DNA of 6,577 bases, taken from contig JAITLA010000233.1 in assembly GCA_031278145.1 (NCBI GenBank), positions 1 to 6,577 of the forward strand, in the 5' to 3' direction. Under the pieces are notes generated by a model. It had not been told where the DNA came from, did no database searches, and saw nothing but the letters and a program-made list of their open reading frames with translations. How positions within the stretch are numbered: the first letter of the stretch is position 1; the number at the start of each line of letters is the position of its first letter. The position numbers and the translations under genes were made by a program. Shown here piece after piece: positions 1 to 6,285 of the stretch. The DNA comes from Eubacteriales Family XIII. Incertae Sedis bacterium. GTDB taxonomy: Bacteria; Bacillota_A; Clostridia; Peptostreptococcales; Anaerovoracaceae.

Positions 1-758
1 TGCCCGGCCGCGAGATTCGGCACGGCTGCGTAGGCGTGCGCGAAGCGGGCCATGATGTATTCCGAAACGAGAAAGGCGTCCGTACCGCCGTTCAGCAGCT
101 CGCCGGCGGAGGGCAGCCCCGCGGCGAGCATGGACGGGATCGAGGGTCCGCCGCCGCCGAGCCCCTTGGACGGCAGGCTGTTCAGAACCGCTTGGTTTTG
201 GATCGTCCGCGATTCCGTTCCCGCGCCGCCCGCCGCGGCGGAGGACGCATCCGCGCGCAGCTTGTCCGCAAGGTTGTTTACCATAATGAATTTAATGTCA
301 TCCAATATCTGCTTCTCGAAGGTGTCCGCGTCGATCAGCGAAAAATCGTTCAAATATACGCGCAAATCCTGTATCTTGCACGGCAGCAGCCATACGGCGC
401 CCGCGCGCCCGCCGTCCTTTAGGCTCGCGTTGCTGTAATACGCCAGCTTGCGCGCGGCCTGTTCCTCGTCGCTTCGCATGGCGAAGAGGCCGTAATCCGC
501 GTAGAGCTTTCTGTCGTATTCCGAAAGCAGGGAACGGCCCGCCATGCGGAACACGAGATCGCCGTAGCTCTTTCCGGCCGCAAGCCCCGCCGCCTGGATC
601 AGCGTGCCGGCCAAAAGCAGCAGCGCGGACAGTATCATGACCAAGAACACGGCGGACGAGCCCCTCTTGCCGCGCGCCGCCGTTTTCGCGTGCGCGGCGA
701 CCGTTCTCGCGGCGCCGAGAACCGACCGCCGCCCCGCTTTCCCTTTTTTACGTTTCAT
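1..758 (-). CDS. DUF5702-like TadE/TadG-type minor pilin protein, partial (C-terminus beyond left edge)
   Basis: The frame opens with ATG at 758-756 and stays open for 252 codons to the window edge, so the C-terminus is missing. Residues 1-33 are strongly basic and end in KRG. A single hydrophobic segment follows at about 35-58 (VFLVMILSALLLLAG), the layout of a pilin-like signal anchor, but the +5 glutamate usual after the prepilin cleavage glycine is absent (Phe there). Residues 75-93 (RSLLSEYDRKLYADYGLFA) match my recollection of the motif near the N-terminus of DUF5702/TadE-like proteins in clostridial tad loci. A Gly/Ser/Ala-rich linker spans about 171-215, then LVSEYIMARF at 230-239. 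The large domain after the anchor should lie outside the membrane. The start overlaps the end of the preceding tadE-like gene by 11 bp, which implies translational coupling. GGGAG lies only 3 nt upstream of the ATG, and GGGGAG lies 11 nt upstream. The probable role is a minor or tip subunit of the Tad pilus. The family name rests on remembered motifs, not a search. Confidence 0.8.
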   Translation of the reverse strand, partial: MKRKKGKAGRRSVLGAARTVAAHAKTAARGKRGSSAVFLVMILSALLLLAGTLIQAAGLAAGKSYGDLVFRMAGRSLLSEYDRKLYADYGLFAMRSDEEQAARKLAYYSNASLKDGGRAGAVWLLPCKIQDLRVYLNDFSLIDADTFEKQILDDIKFIMVNNLADKLRADASSAAAGGAGTESRTIQNQAVLNSLPSKGLGGGGPSIPSMLAAGLPSAGELLNGGTDAFLVSEYIMARFAHAYAAVPNLAAG

Positions 759-1284
759 TTTCTCCCGTGCTCCCCGTTACGGCCCGCGCCAGCGCGAGCT
801 TCCGCAAGATCCCCACCTCGTCCAGCACGTAGAAGCGCCCGAAGTGCGTTCGCGTCACGCCGTCCGCAATCATGGCGTTGCCTTTGTAGCTCTTGATCTC
901 CGTCGCCGCGACGTAGGGATTGATCAGGTCCTTGCGGCCGTGTTCCGCGGATATGCCGCGACGCTCCGCCGCGAGGCGATAGCGATCATACACGCGTCCG
1001 TCGGCGATGGTGACCTGCGTCAAGCCCGTTTCCGTGTCGGCTTCGGCGCGCAGCATGACATGCAGAGAGGAACGCAGCGCCGTGAAGCCGTACAGGTTGA
1101 TCATCAGATAGATGATCGCCATCACCGCCGCGATCACGAGCGGAAACACGATGGCCGCCTCGACCATGGCCGTGCCGCGCTTGCTTCTCAGTCCCCGCCG
1201 CCGCGATCCCCCGGCGTCCTTGGCGCGCCGGGGCGGGCGATCCGCGCCGCCCGCCCTTGCAAACCGCCATGCCCGGTCGCGCAT
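748..1284 (-). CDS. tadE: TadE-like pseudopilin (type IVb minor pilin)
   Basis: This 178-residue protein has a long basic leader (residues 1-37, 14 Arg/Lys against 3 Asp). The prepilin-like junction is KRG37/TAMVE42, with glutamate exactly at +5. The hydrophobic N-terminal helix spans about 43-66 (AAIVFPLVIAAVMAIIYLMI). The pattern G-x-x-x-V-E-A-A-I-V-F-P is the classic TadE signature. The remaining ~110 residues are polar and should be exposed outside the membrane. TadE and TadF are pseudopilins processed by the same peptidase as Flp and are needed for pilus assembly in Actinobacillus/Aggregatibacter. The start is fixed by a TGATG overlap with the upstream flp stop, so the two genes are probably coupled; I see only a weak ribosome site of its own. 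The open frame continues upstream through other genes, but those codons are a shadow of flp and tadC. The leader is longer than in most prepilins. Confidence 0.88.
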   Translation of the reverse strand: MRDRAWRFARAGGADRPPRRAKDAGGSRRRGLRSKRGTAMVEAAIVFPLVIAAVMAIIYLMINLYGFTALRSSLHVMLRAEADTETGLTQVTIADGRVYDRYRLAAERRGISAEHGRKDLINPYVAATEIKSYKGNAMIADGVTRTHFGRFYVLDEVGILRKLALARAVTGSTGENET

Positions 1285-1427
1285 CAGAATCCGGCGCCCA
1301 TCAGGCTGTTGAAAATGTTGTTGATGAAGTCGCCGATCTGCGTCTTGAAGATCAATCCGAGAAAGACCGCGATGCCGATCAGTATGCCAACCTGCACCAA
1401 TTCCATTCCTTTTTTGCTGTTTTTCAT
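1284..1427 (-). CDS. flp: Flp-type major pilin, 47 aa
   Basis: This is a short gene: ATG at 1427-1425 and TGA at 1286-1284. The protein starts MKNSKKGMELVQVGILIGIA, continues hydrophobic to about residue 27, and ends with a short polar tail rich in Asn, Ile and Phe. The size, the KKG processing site after residue 7 and the single helix fit Flp pilins, closest to the Firmicutes Flp1-like group. In that group Flp is the main structural subunit, cleaved at Gly by a TadV/CpaA-type peptidase and polymerised by the Tad machine. The canonical Glu at +5 is Gln12 here, while Glu9 sits at +2. The gene has a near-perfect AAGGAGGT site 5 nt before the ATG and the only large intergenic gap in the operon before it (54 bp), consistent with a need for high expression. 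Its position between the tadC-like and tadE-like genes also supports the call. Confidence 0.87.
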   Translation of the reverse strand: MKNSKKGMELVQVGILIGIAVFLGLIFKTQIGDFINNIFNSLMGAGF

Positions 1428-1432
1428 TGTGT

Positions 1433-1440
1433 ACCTCCTT
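1433..1440 (-). promoter_or_regulatory. Strong ribosome binding site of flp
   Basis: AAGGAGGT is followed by ACACA and then ATG. This is the best Shine-Dalgarno match in the window and fixes the pilin start. It sits at the end of an A-rich leader (ACAAAAAAGGAGG), which should be unstructured and well translated. Confidence 0.9.
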
Positions 1441-1481
1441 TTTTGTTTGCGTTGTGATAGATAAGCGTATATATGTGAGTG

Positions 1482-2879
1482 CTACATGTCGAGCACGGCG
1501 GGCGCCATCGTGATAAGGATCAGCACAAGCAGCGTCAGCGTCATCGGCAGGATCATCTTCGTTTCCGCCAGCCTGCCGGCTTCCTCTATGTCTTTCTTTC
1601 GGAGCTTCCACACGAGCTCCCCTTCCGCCTTCAGCTTTTCGGACAGGGCGCTGCCCTTGTCGATGTTGTCCGACACGACGGCGGCGAAACGCATCAGCTC
1701 GCGGATGCCGCTGCGCGCGGCCATGCGATTCAGCTCGACGGACAGGGACGCGTTCGTGTTCTCCACCCGCTGCCGTATCGCCGCAAGCTCCTCGTAGAGC
1801 CGGCGCGGCTTTCCGGCGTCCTTGCGAAGCTCGTAATCCGCGGCGATCCGCGAAACGGCCTCCGACACCACGAGGCCCGCGTTCAGCATCAGCAGCAGCT
1901 TGTCGATGAAGCCCGGAAAATCCTTGATCATGCCGTGCCGCGCGGCCTTGATGCGCTTGTCTATCCGGCTGTAGCGGCTGCGGTACAGCAGCAGACCGAA
2001 GATTGCAAGGGCCAGCGTTTCGGGAAGGTGCAAATCCGAGGCGCCGTCGCCCCAGCGATAGCGCACGCCGTATGCGTCCGCCTCCGGCAGGCGCAGGGCA
2101 TCCCCTTCCCCGGAGGCGTTCACCGCCGCCACCGTTTCCGCCAGGGCCTCCGCCACATCGGCCGCGAGGCTTTCCCTCGAAGCCGGCGCGTCGCCCAGCG
2201 TGCCCCTTATCCCCACCTCTTCCGTGATGCCGCCGAGGCTGAGGCGCGCCTTCAGCGCGAGGCCGGCGCCCTTCCTCCGGGCCAGCTCGTTCAAGGCGCC
2301 GTCGTCGCTTATCAGTGCGGGATCTTCGGAAACCCACGAAACGCTCACGCCGGTTTCCTCGTCGAATTCCGTCAGTTCCAGATCCGACGTGATCGCGGAC
2401 AGGCTCTCGTTTTCGCCCAATATCAGGCGCGGCAGCCGGCGCGCCGTTTCCTTGACGCGCGCGATCTTTTCATCCTCGCTCAGATCCTTGGAACGCACCG
2501 TCAACTCCACCTCGCGCTTGACCGAGGCCTCACCGTATTCCGCTTCGGCCACGGCGCGCACGCGCAGGGGCGCGGCTTGGTAGGGCGGGCGCTCCACGGA
2601 AGCGACGGGCGCGCCACCCCGCGCGATCTGCGCGGCAAGGGCGACGAGCAGCAGGAGCAAAAGGCCCGCGAGAATGAGCCAATGGGTCGCGTTTTTGTGC
2701 CGCTCCGCTTCGATCTGTCCGCGAAAATCCCCGCTTCCGAAGGCCGCCGCAAGGCGCCGTTCCATTTCCTCCGCGCTTCCCGTCAGCGCCTGCGGCACAA
2801 GACCCGCAAGCCGCGCGGCCGGCCCGCCGCCCGAAGCGCGCGCCGCGCGTTCCTTCCTTTTTTTGATCGCGATCCGCAT
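1482..2879 (-). CDS. tadC: TadC-like inner-membrane platform protein with a large Ig-like extracytoplasmic insertion
   Basis: This 465-residue protein is much longer than a usual TadC (about 300). Residues 1-65 are polar and basic, followed by TM1 at about 66-84 (HWLILAGLLLLLLVALAAQI). A hydrophilic stretch of about 200 residues (85-283) then precedes TM2 at about 286-299 (PETLALAIFGLLLYRSR). The C-terminal part (about 314-460) is a T2SSF/GspF-type domain: HGMIKDFPGFIDKLLLMLNA at 315-334, then LNRMAARSGIRELMRF at 383-398, the Lys/Glu-rich segment 416-441, and a last TM at about 443-460. This order implies N-terminus inside, 85-283 outside, and the T2SSF domain in the cytoplasm. The insertion contains a stretch like atrophied bacterial Ig domains: SDLELTEF at 165-172, VSVSWVSEDPALIS at 178-191, then a Lys/Gly-rich strand pair at 203-228. 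The family role is to pair with TadB as the platform driven by the TadA ATPase. The start has AAAGGAGGG 8 nt upstream, and the gene begins 18 bp after tadB. Confidence 0.85.
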   Translation of the reverse strand: MRIAIKKRKERAARASGGGPAARLAGLVPQALTGSAEEMERRLAAAFGSGDFRGQIEAERHKNATHWLILAGLLLLLLVALAAQIARGGAPVASVERPPYQAAPLRVRAVAEAEYGEASVKREVELTVRSKDLSEDEKIARVKETARRLPRLILGENESLSAITSDLELTEFDEETGVSVSWVSEDPALISDDGALNELARRKGAGLALKARLSLGGITEEVGIRGTLGDAPASRESLAADVAEALAETVAAVNASGEGDALRLPEADAYGVRYRWGDGASDLHLPETLALAIFGLLLYRSRYSRIDKRIKAARHGMIKDFPGFIDKLLLMLNAGLVVSEAVSRIAADYELRKDAGKPRRLYEELAAIRQRVENTNASLSVELNRMAARSGIRELMRFAAVVSDNIDKGSALSEKLKAEGELVWKLRKKDIEEAGRLAETKMILPMTLTLLVLILITMAPAVLDM

Positions 2880-2887
2880 GCGAAGGT

Positions 2888-2896
2888 CCCTCCTTT
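2888..2896 (-). promoter_or_regulatory. Ribosome binding site of tadC
   Basis: AAAGGAGGG lies 8 nt before the tadC ATG, within the 18-bp gap after the tadB stop codon. It supports the chosen start and excludes the internal methionines. Confidence 0.85.
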
Positions 2897-2897
2897 C

Positions 2898-3644
2898 TCA
2901 TTGCGCCTCGAAGTTCGTGAGGCGCAGGCTCCAGGCGTAGGACAGCGCCATCAGGCCCAGCGCCGCCGTCATGACGAGCCTGCCCCGCAGATCCTCGTAG
3001 AGCGCCGCGATGTAATCCGGCGAGAGCAGCTGCAAGAAGGCGAGCATGACGGCGGGAAGCAGCAGCAGGATGTTCGCCTCCAGCCGCTTCTGCGCCGTAA
3101 GCGTCTTGAGCTCCTTTTGAATCTCTATCTTGTCGATGATCAACGCGGACGCCTTCACGACCATGGCCTCCATATCCCCGCCCGTCGTGCGGCAGATGAA
3201 ATAGGCGTCCACGAAACTCCGTATATCCTCGCTGCGGCTCCGGTTCGCGAAGTCGTCAAGCGTGGCCGCCTCGTCCTCCCTGCCGCGAAACAGGCGCGCG
3301 GTCATGTGCTCGAGCTCACGCACGATGGGCGCGTCGGCGGGATAGATGAGCCGCATCGCCTCAAGGCCCTCCTTGAGCGCCTCCGGCATCTGCCGGCCCG
3401 TAGAAAACGAGGCCGACAGCGAATAGAGCAGATCGCGGAACGAGAGCCCCAGCGCCGTCCTCCGCTTCTCCGCCAGACGCTGCGCATAAAACCGTCTTCC
3501 CGGGATGGAAAGCAGGGCCAGCAGCGCGGAGCAGATCGGACTTTGGTAGAACACCTGCCCGGAAAGCAACAGGATTGCAACGGCGAACAGATAATAGCGA
3601 CGCGTTTCCTTCGGCGTCATTTCATAGGTATTGTAATCGGGCAT
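2898..3644 (-). CDS. tadB: TadB-like inner-membrane platform protein (T2SSF domain)
   Basis: This is a 248-residue membrane protein. Two hydrophobic stretches near the N-terminus (about 17-29 and 32-47) form a likely hairpin. A cytoplasmic T2SSF domain follows at about 66-190, including LSFRDLLYSLSASFSTGRQM (67-86), MRLIYPADAPIVRELEHM (97-114) and FVDAYFICRTTGGDMEAMV (144-162). Two further TMs lie at about 191-208 and 222-240. The paired motif Y-S-L-S-A-S-F-S-x-G followed by F-x-x-x-F/Y-x-x-x-R-x-x-G-G-D is characteristic of TadB/GspF platform proteins. It is short for the family, which often exceeds 300 residues. ATG at 3644 lies 1 bp after the tadA stop (TGA-T-ATG), with GGAGG 11 nt upstream. 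A GTG six codons earlier would overlap tadA, and that extension has the ribosome site inside it, so I prefer the ATG. It should work with TadC and TadA to extrude Flp. Confidence 0.92.
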   Translation of the reverse strand: MPDYNTYEMTPKETRRYYLFAVAILLLSGQVFYQSPICSALLALLSIPGRRFYAQRLAEKRRTALGLSFRDLLYSLSASFSTGRQMPEALKEGLEAMRLIYPADAPIVRELEHMTARLFRGREDEAATLDDFANRSRSEDIRSFVDAYFICRTTGGDMEAMVVKASALIIDKIEIQKELKTLTAQKRLEANILLLLPAVMLAFLQLLSPDYIAALYEDLRGRLVMTAALGLMALSYAWSLRLTNFEAQ

Positions 3645-3645
3645 A

Positions 3646-4848
3646 TCACGGCGCGCCTCCACGCAGCTTTCGTTTCATATCGTTTTGCAATGCGGCGCCC
3701 GTGGCCTTGAGCCCCTGCCCCGCTTCGTATTTGAACAAGGGATTCAGTTCTATCTCCCCGCCCGCCATGCCCGCCACCTCGCAGATCTCGAGGACGCGCC
3801 GGCGGCCGTCCGCGGACCTGCCCAGATGGACCATGATCTCAATCGCCTCCGATATCTGCCGGCGGATGGCCTCGACCGGAAAATCGGCGGCCTGTAGGTA
3901 CATGGCTTCGAGCCTGCAGATCATGCCGTGCGGGGAATTGCCGTGCCCCGTGGAAAGGGAGCCGTCGTGTCCCGTGTTCATGGCCTGTATCATGTCGAGA
4001 ACCTCCTCGCCGCGCACCTCTCCGACGATGATGCGGTTCGGGCGCATCCGCAGGCTCGACTTGATCAGTTGTCGCATGTTGACCTCCCCCTTGCCCTGCA
4101 CGTTCGCGTTGCGGCACTCGAGCCGCACGATGTTGCGAATCGCCGTGATTTGAAGCTCCGCGGAGTCCTCTATGACGATGATGCGCTCGTCCGCCGGGAT
4201 GTGGTTTGACAGCACGTTCAAAAAGGTGGTCTTGCCCGAGCTCGTGCCGCCGCTGATGAAGATGTTGTAGGCGCATTCGACGAGCACGCGCAGGAATTCC
4301 GCGGCCTCCGCCGTGATCGTTCCGAAGGACAAGAGGTCGTCCATCGTGATGCGGTTTTCGGGAAACTTGCGGATTGTCAGGATGGGGCCGTTCAGCGCCA
4401 CATTCCTGTAGACGGCGTTCACGCGCGAGCCGTCGCCGAGCCGGGCGTCCAGAATGGGGTTCATCTCGTTGATCTCGCGGTGTACGCCCGCGGCGATGCG
4501 CCGAATGATCTCCTCCAGTTCCTCCGCGCTCTCAAAGCGCAGCTGCGTTTCGAGGACGCGCCCGTTCTTTTCGATGAAGACGCAATCCTTGCCGTTCACC
4601 ATGATCTCGGAAACGGCGCGGTCGTCCGCGAAGGGCTGCAGGATACCCAGATCCTTGCGGATGCGGTGGAACACGGTGTCGATCAGGTCCGCCTTCTCGC
4701 GCGCCGGCAGGAAGGCGGCCTCGCCGTGGCGGAGCACGCAGTCCTCTATGGCCGCGAACACGGCCTCGTCGCTGCCGTCGCCGGGCATCGCGCTGACGCG
4801 TTCCCGCATGACATTCGTTATGCTCTTCACAAGCGCCGTGTTTTCCAT
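3646..4848 (-). CDS. tadA: TadA/CpaF-family pilus assembly ATPase
   Basis: This 400-residue protein has all the motifs of a GspE/VirB11-type secretion ATPase of the CpaF branch. The N-terminal domain (about 48-170) includes DLGILQPFADD at 66-76, EIMVNG at 81-86 and the basic-patch segment LDARLGDGSRVNAVYRNVAL at 133-152. Walker A is GGTSSGKT at 200-207 (Lys206). The Asp box is IVIEDSAEL at 224-232. Walker B is RIIVGEVRG at 272-280 (Glu277). The His box is TGHDGSLSTGHGNSP at 292-306, where Gly303 replaces the usual Ala. It hydrolyses ATP in the cytoplasm as a hexamer to drive pilin polymerisation through TadB/TadC. An upstream in-frame start (4917) would run into the tadZ coding region. ATG 4848 lies 1 bp after the tadZ stop (TGA-G-ATG), with AAGGGGG 6 nt upstream, and it gives the expected family length. 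The extreme N-terminus (1-45) is not conserved to my eye. Confidence 0.97.
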   Translation of the reverse strand: MENTALVKSITNVMRERVSAMPGDGSDEAVFAAIEDCVLRHGEAAFLPAREKADLIDTVFHRIRKDLGILQPFADDRAVSEIMVNGKDCVFIEKNGRVLETQLRFESAEELEEIIRRIAAGVHREINEMNPILDARLGDGSRVNAVYRNVALNGPILTIRKFPENRITMDDLLSFGTITAEAAEFLRVLVECAYNIFISGGTSSGKTTFLNVLSNHIPADERIIVIEDSAELQITAIRNIVRLECRNANVQGKGEVNMRQLIKSSLRMRPNRIIVGEVRGEEVLDMIQAMNTGHDGSLSTGHGNSPHGMICRLEAMYLQAADFPVEAIRRQISEAIEIMVHLGRSADGRRRVLEICEVAGMAGGEIELNPLFKYEAGQGLKATGAALQNDMKRKLRGGAP

Positions 4849-4849
4849 C

Positions 4850-6025
4850 TCAGGCCCCCTTCCGTTCGCAGATGCGCGCGAGCAGGCTATCCGTAAGCCT
4901 GTGTATCCCCTGCCCAAACTCGCCCGACAGCACGAAGTCCGTCACGCCGTCGACATACCGAAAGCTTGCGCCGTCATAGCCTATTTCGATCCCTTCCCGG
5001 TCGGGCGCGGGCCTCGCGTCCTCGTCCGGCGCCCCTTCCGCGTCCTCGTCCGCGTCGTAGGAGAAGCGCAGCAGGTTTTTCACGAAGATGGGCGCCGCGC
5101 CGTCGCCGCACCAAGCCGCGCGCAGGAGCGCGGTCGCGCGGTCGCGCTTGCCCGCGTCGGCGAGGGCGCCGTTCTCGACGAGGACCAGCGCGTCACACAG
5201 CCGCGCGATCCGCAGGGCCGCCTCCCCGCACGTGCCGCCGAGGTCCAAAACGACCGAATCAAAGCAGGCGCAGGCGTCGAGAAAGCGCAGGAAATCGCCG
5301 ATCTCCTCCGGGGAAGCGCGGGCGAGGTCGTTCAGGCCCGGAGAGGGAAAGAAGCGCGCCAGCCCGTAGCCGTCCCGGAACAGGCAGGCCTCGCAGAACA
5401 GGCGCAGATCCGCTTCCCGCCCGCGCAGCAACAGGTACAGGAAATCGCCGATGTGCCGCTCGCCCTCCGCCTTGCGCATGCAAAAGCCCTCCGCCTCCAG
5501 GGCTTCGAGGCTCACGTACAGCGCGCGCCGCCCCCTGTGGGCGGCGAAATCCCTGCCGATGCCGAGCGCAATCGATGTGGCGCCGCAACCGCCGCCAAGT
5601 CCAACGCATCCGATGTATTTCACGGAACCGCCGAAGCGCATCGGAAGGCCGCCGTTGCCGGGGCGCACGGCATATGCGGCGCGGATCAAGGCGGCGAGGC
5701 TGCTGACCCTGCCGTAGCGGCTCGCGTACAAGCGTTCGCGCGCGCCGCCGGGCGTCCCCTCGTGCGCGCCGCCGGGCGGCGGGGCGGCCTCCGTGAGAAG
5801 GATCGGCTGCGCGCCGCCAAAGGCCTCCGCCGGGCAAGAGGCCTCCGCCGCAGCGGCCTCGTCCAGGATCACGAAGTCATAGGCGGCCGCATGCGATCCC
5901 TCCGCCAAGGCCCCGCGGGACGGCGCTTCCACCCTGACCGAAAACTCGCTGCCGGCCGCGGCGAGCCTCTGCGCGAGCAAGGCGGCGTATTCTCGATCCG
6001 AGTTCAAGAGCAGTATTGATATCAT
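4850..6025 (-). CDS. tadZ: TadZ/CpaE-like receiver-domain plus MinD-like protein
   Basis: This 391-residue protein has a receiver-like N-terminal fold (about 1-118). ISILLLNSD gives the first strand and YDFVILDE at 49-56 the central Asp strand (Asp55), but the usual acidic triad is incomplete. A ParA/MinD-type domain follows (about 133-388). Its P-loop region, VGLGGGCGATS at 141-151, has the Gly-rich shape but neither signature lysine. VSLEALEAEGF (171-181) and FDSVVLDLGG (255-264, Walker B-like) are the other nucleotide-site strands. A linker rich in Asp, Glu, Ala and Pro spans about 324-343. TadZ proteins localise the Tad machine, and clostridial TadZ proteins with a degenerate P-loop are known. 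Three ATGs compete: 6040, 6031 and 6025. GGAG at 6035-6038 is 9 nt from 6025 but 3 nt from 6031 and inside the codons of 6040, so I choose 6025. It is the first gene after the promoter and is immediately followed by tadA. Confidence 0.85.
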   Translation of the reverse strand: MISILLLNSDREYAALLAQRLAAAGSEFSVRVEAPSRGALAEGSHAAAYDFVILDEAAAAEASCPAEAFGGAQPILLTEAAPPPGGAHEGTPGGARERLYASRYGRVSSLAALIRAAYAVRPGNGGLPMRFGGSVKYIGCVGLGGGCGATSIALGIGRDFAAHRGRRALYVSLEALEAEGFCMRKAEGERHIGDFLYLLLRGREADLRLFCEACLFRDGYGLARFFPSPGLNDLARASPEEIGDFLRFLDACACFDSVVLDLGGTCGEAALRIARLCDALVLVENGALADAGKRDRATALLRAAWCGDGAAPIFVKNLLRFSYDADEDAEGAPDEDARPAPDREGIEIGYDGASFRYVDGVTDFVLSGEFGQGIHRLTDSLLARICERKGA

Positions 6026-6034
6026 TCCCATTTT

Positions 6035-6038
6035 CTCC
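6035..6038 (-). promoter_or_regulatory. Ribosome binding site deciding the tadZ start
   Basis: GGAG is followed by 9 nt and then the ATG at 6025. The two other in-frame ATGs (6040 and 6031) are not usefully spaced from any purine-rich site, so this element favours the shortest N-terminus. Confidence 0.6.
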
Positions 6039-6056
6039 ATTTACTTTGATAAATCC

Positions 6057-6085
6057 ATAATACCGGAACGAAATGAGGTTGTCAA
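6057..6085 (-). promoter_or_regulatory. Sigma-A-type promoter of the tad operon
   Basis: Reading leftward, TTGACA (6085-6080) is separated by exactly 17 bp from TATTAT (6062-6057). That is one mismatch to the housekeeping consensus in total. Transcription should start near 6050, giving a leader of about 25 nt to the tadZ ATG. No other promoter of similar quality was seen before the genes, so it probably drives the whole operon. Confidence 0.85.
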
Positions 6086-6097
6086 GAACATTTTTAG

Positions 6098-6116
6098 AAA
6101 TATTTTCAAATATTTT
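6098..6116 (-). promoter_or_regulatory. Phased AT-rich repeat upstream of the tad promoter (UP-element-like)
   Basis: The 9-mer AAATATTTT occurs at 6098-6106 and again at 6108-6116, exactly 10 bp apart, so both copies face the same side of the helix. Each contains the palindrome AAATATTT. They start 13 bp upstream of the -35 box. This could be an UP element for the RNA polymerase alpha subunit, intrinsically curved DNA, or a binding site for an AT-preferring regulator. The repeat is seen directly; the function is inferred. Confidence 0.45.
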
Positions 6117-6171
6117 AAGTAACTTGCTCACGCTGAAATCAAGGGCCTTGCGCCCACCCATACAATTTAGA

Positions 6172-6196
6172 ACACATGGGGACGGTTCATTTGTGT
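6172..6196 (-). repeat. REP-like 25-bp repeat, copy A (inverted relative to B and C)
   Basis: On the minus strand this copy reads ACACAAATGAACC followed by GTCCCCATGTGT. It differs from copy B at two of 25 positions and keeps the 5-bp terminal inverted repeat ACACA/TGTGT. The GAACCGTCCCC core resembles REP-like repeats seen beside RAYT (Y1 family) transposases in clostridial genomes. No transposase is present in the window. Confidence 0.7.
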
Positions 6197-6260
6197 AACA
6201 TATACCATGTTGGAATTGCGCGATTTACCGGCATGGGCCACAGTGCCAAACCTGCCCAAT

Positions 6261-6285
6261 ACACAAAAGAACCGTCCCCGTGTGT
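6261..6285 (+). repeat. REP-like 25-bp repeat, copy B
   Basis: This copy reads ACACAAAAGAACCGTCCCC and then GTGTGT, with complementary ends (ACACA/TGTGT). With copy A it forms an inverted pair around a 64-bp spacer, so the two could fold into one long hairpin. It leads directly into the GTGTGTAC tandem repeat. Confidence 0.75.

Noticed and set aside
1285..2337. Upstream extension of the tadE frame to 529 codons on the minus strand
   Set aside because: The extension runs through flp and tadC in another frame. The TGATG overlap with flp and the pilin-like leader place the start at 1284.
1479..3710. Very long open frame (743 codons) on the plus strand, antisense to tadB and tadC
   Set aside because: It is the mirror of GC-rich codon usage in the real minus-strand genes. 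Its product is Arg/His/Gln-rich without domains, whereas the opposite strand has clear T2SSF motifs and ribosome sites.
4849..4917. 23-residue N-terminal extension of TadA
   Set aside because: It overlaps the tadZ coding sequence and has no family resemblance. AAGGGGG before the ATG at 4848 gives a better start.
4454..6019. 521-codon plus-strand frame antisense to tadA and tadZ
   Set aside because: Low-complexity Ala/Arg translation with no recognisable motif. The opposite strand encodes intact Walker A, Walker B and His boxes.
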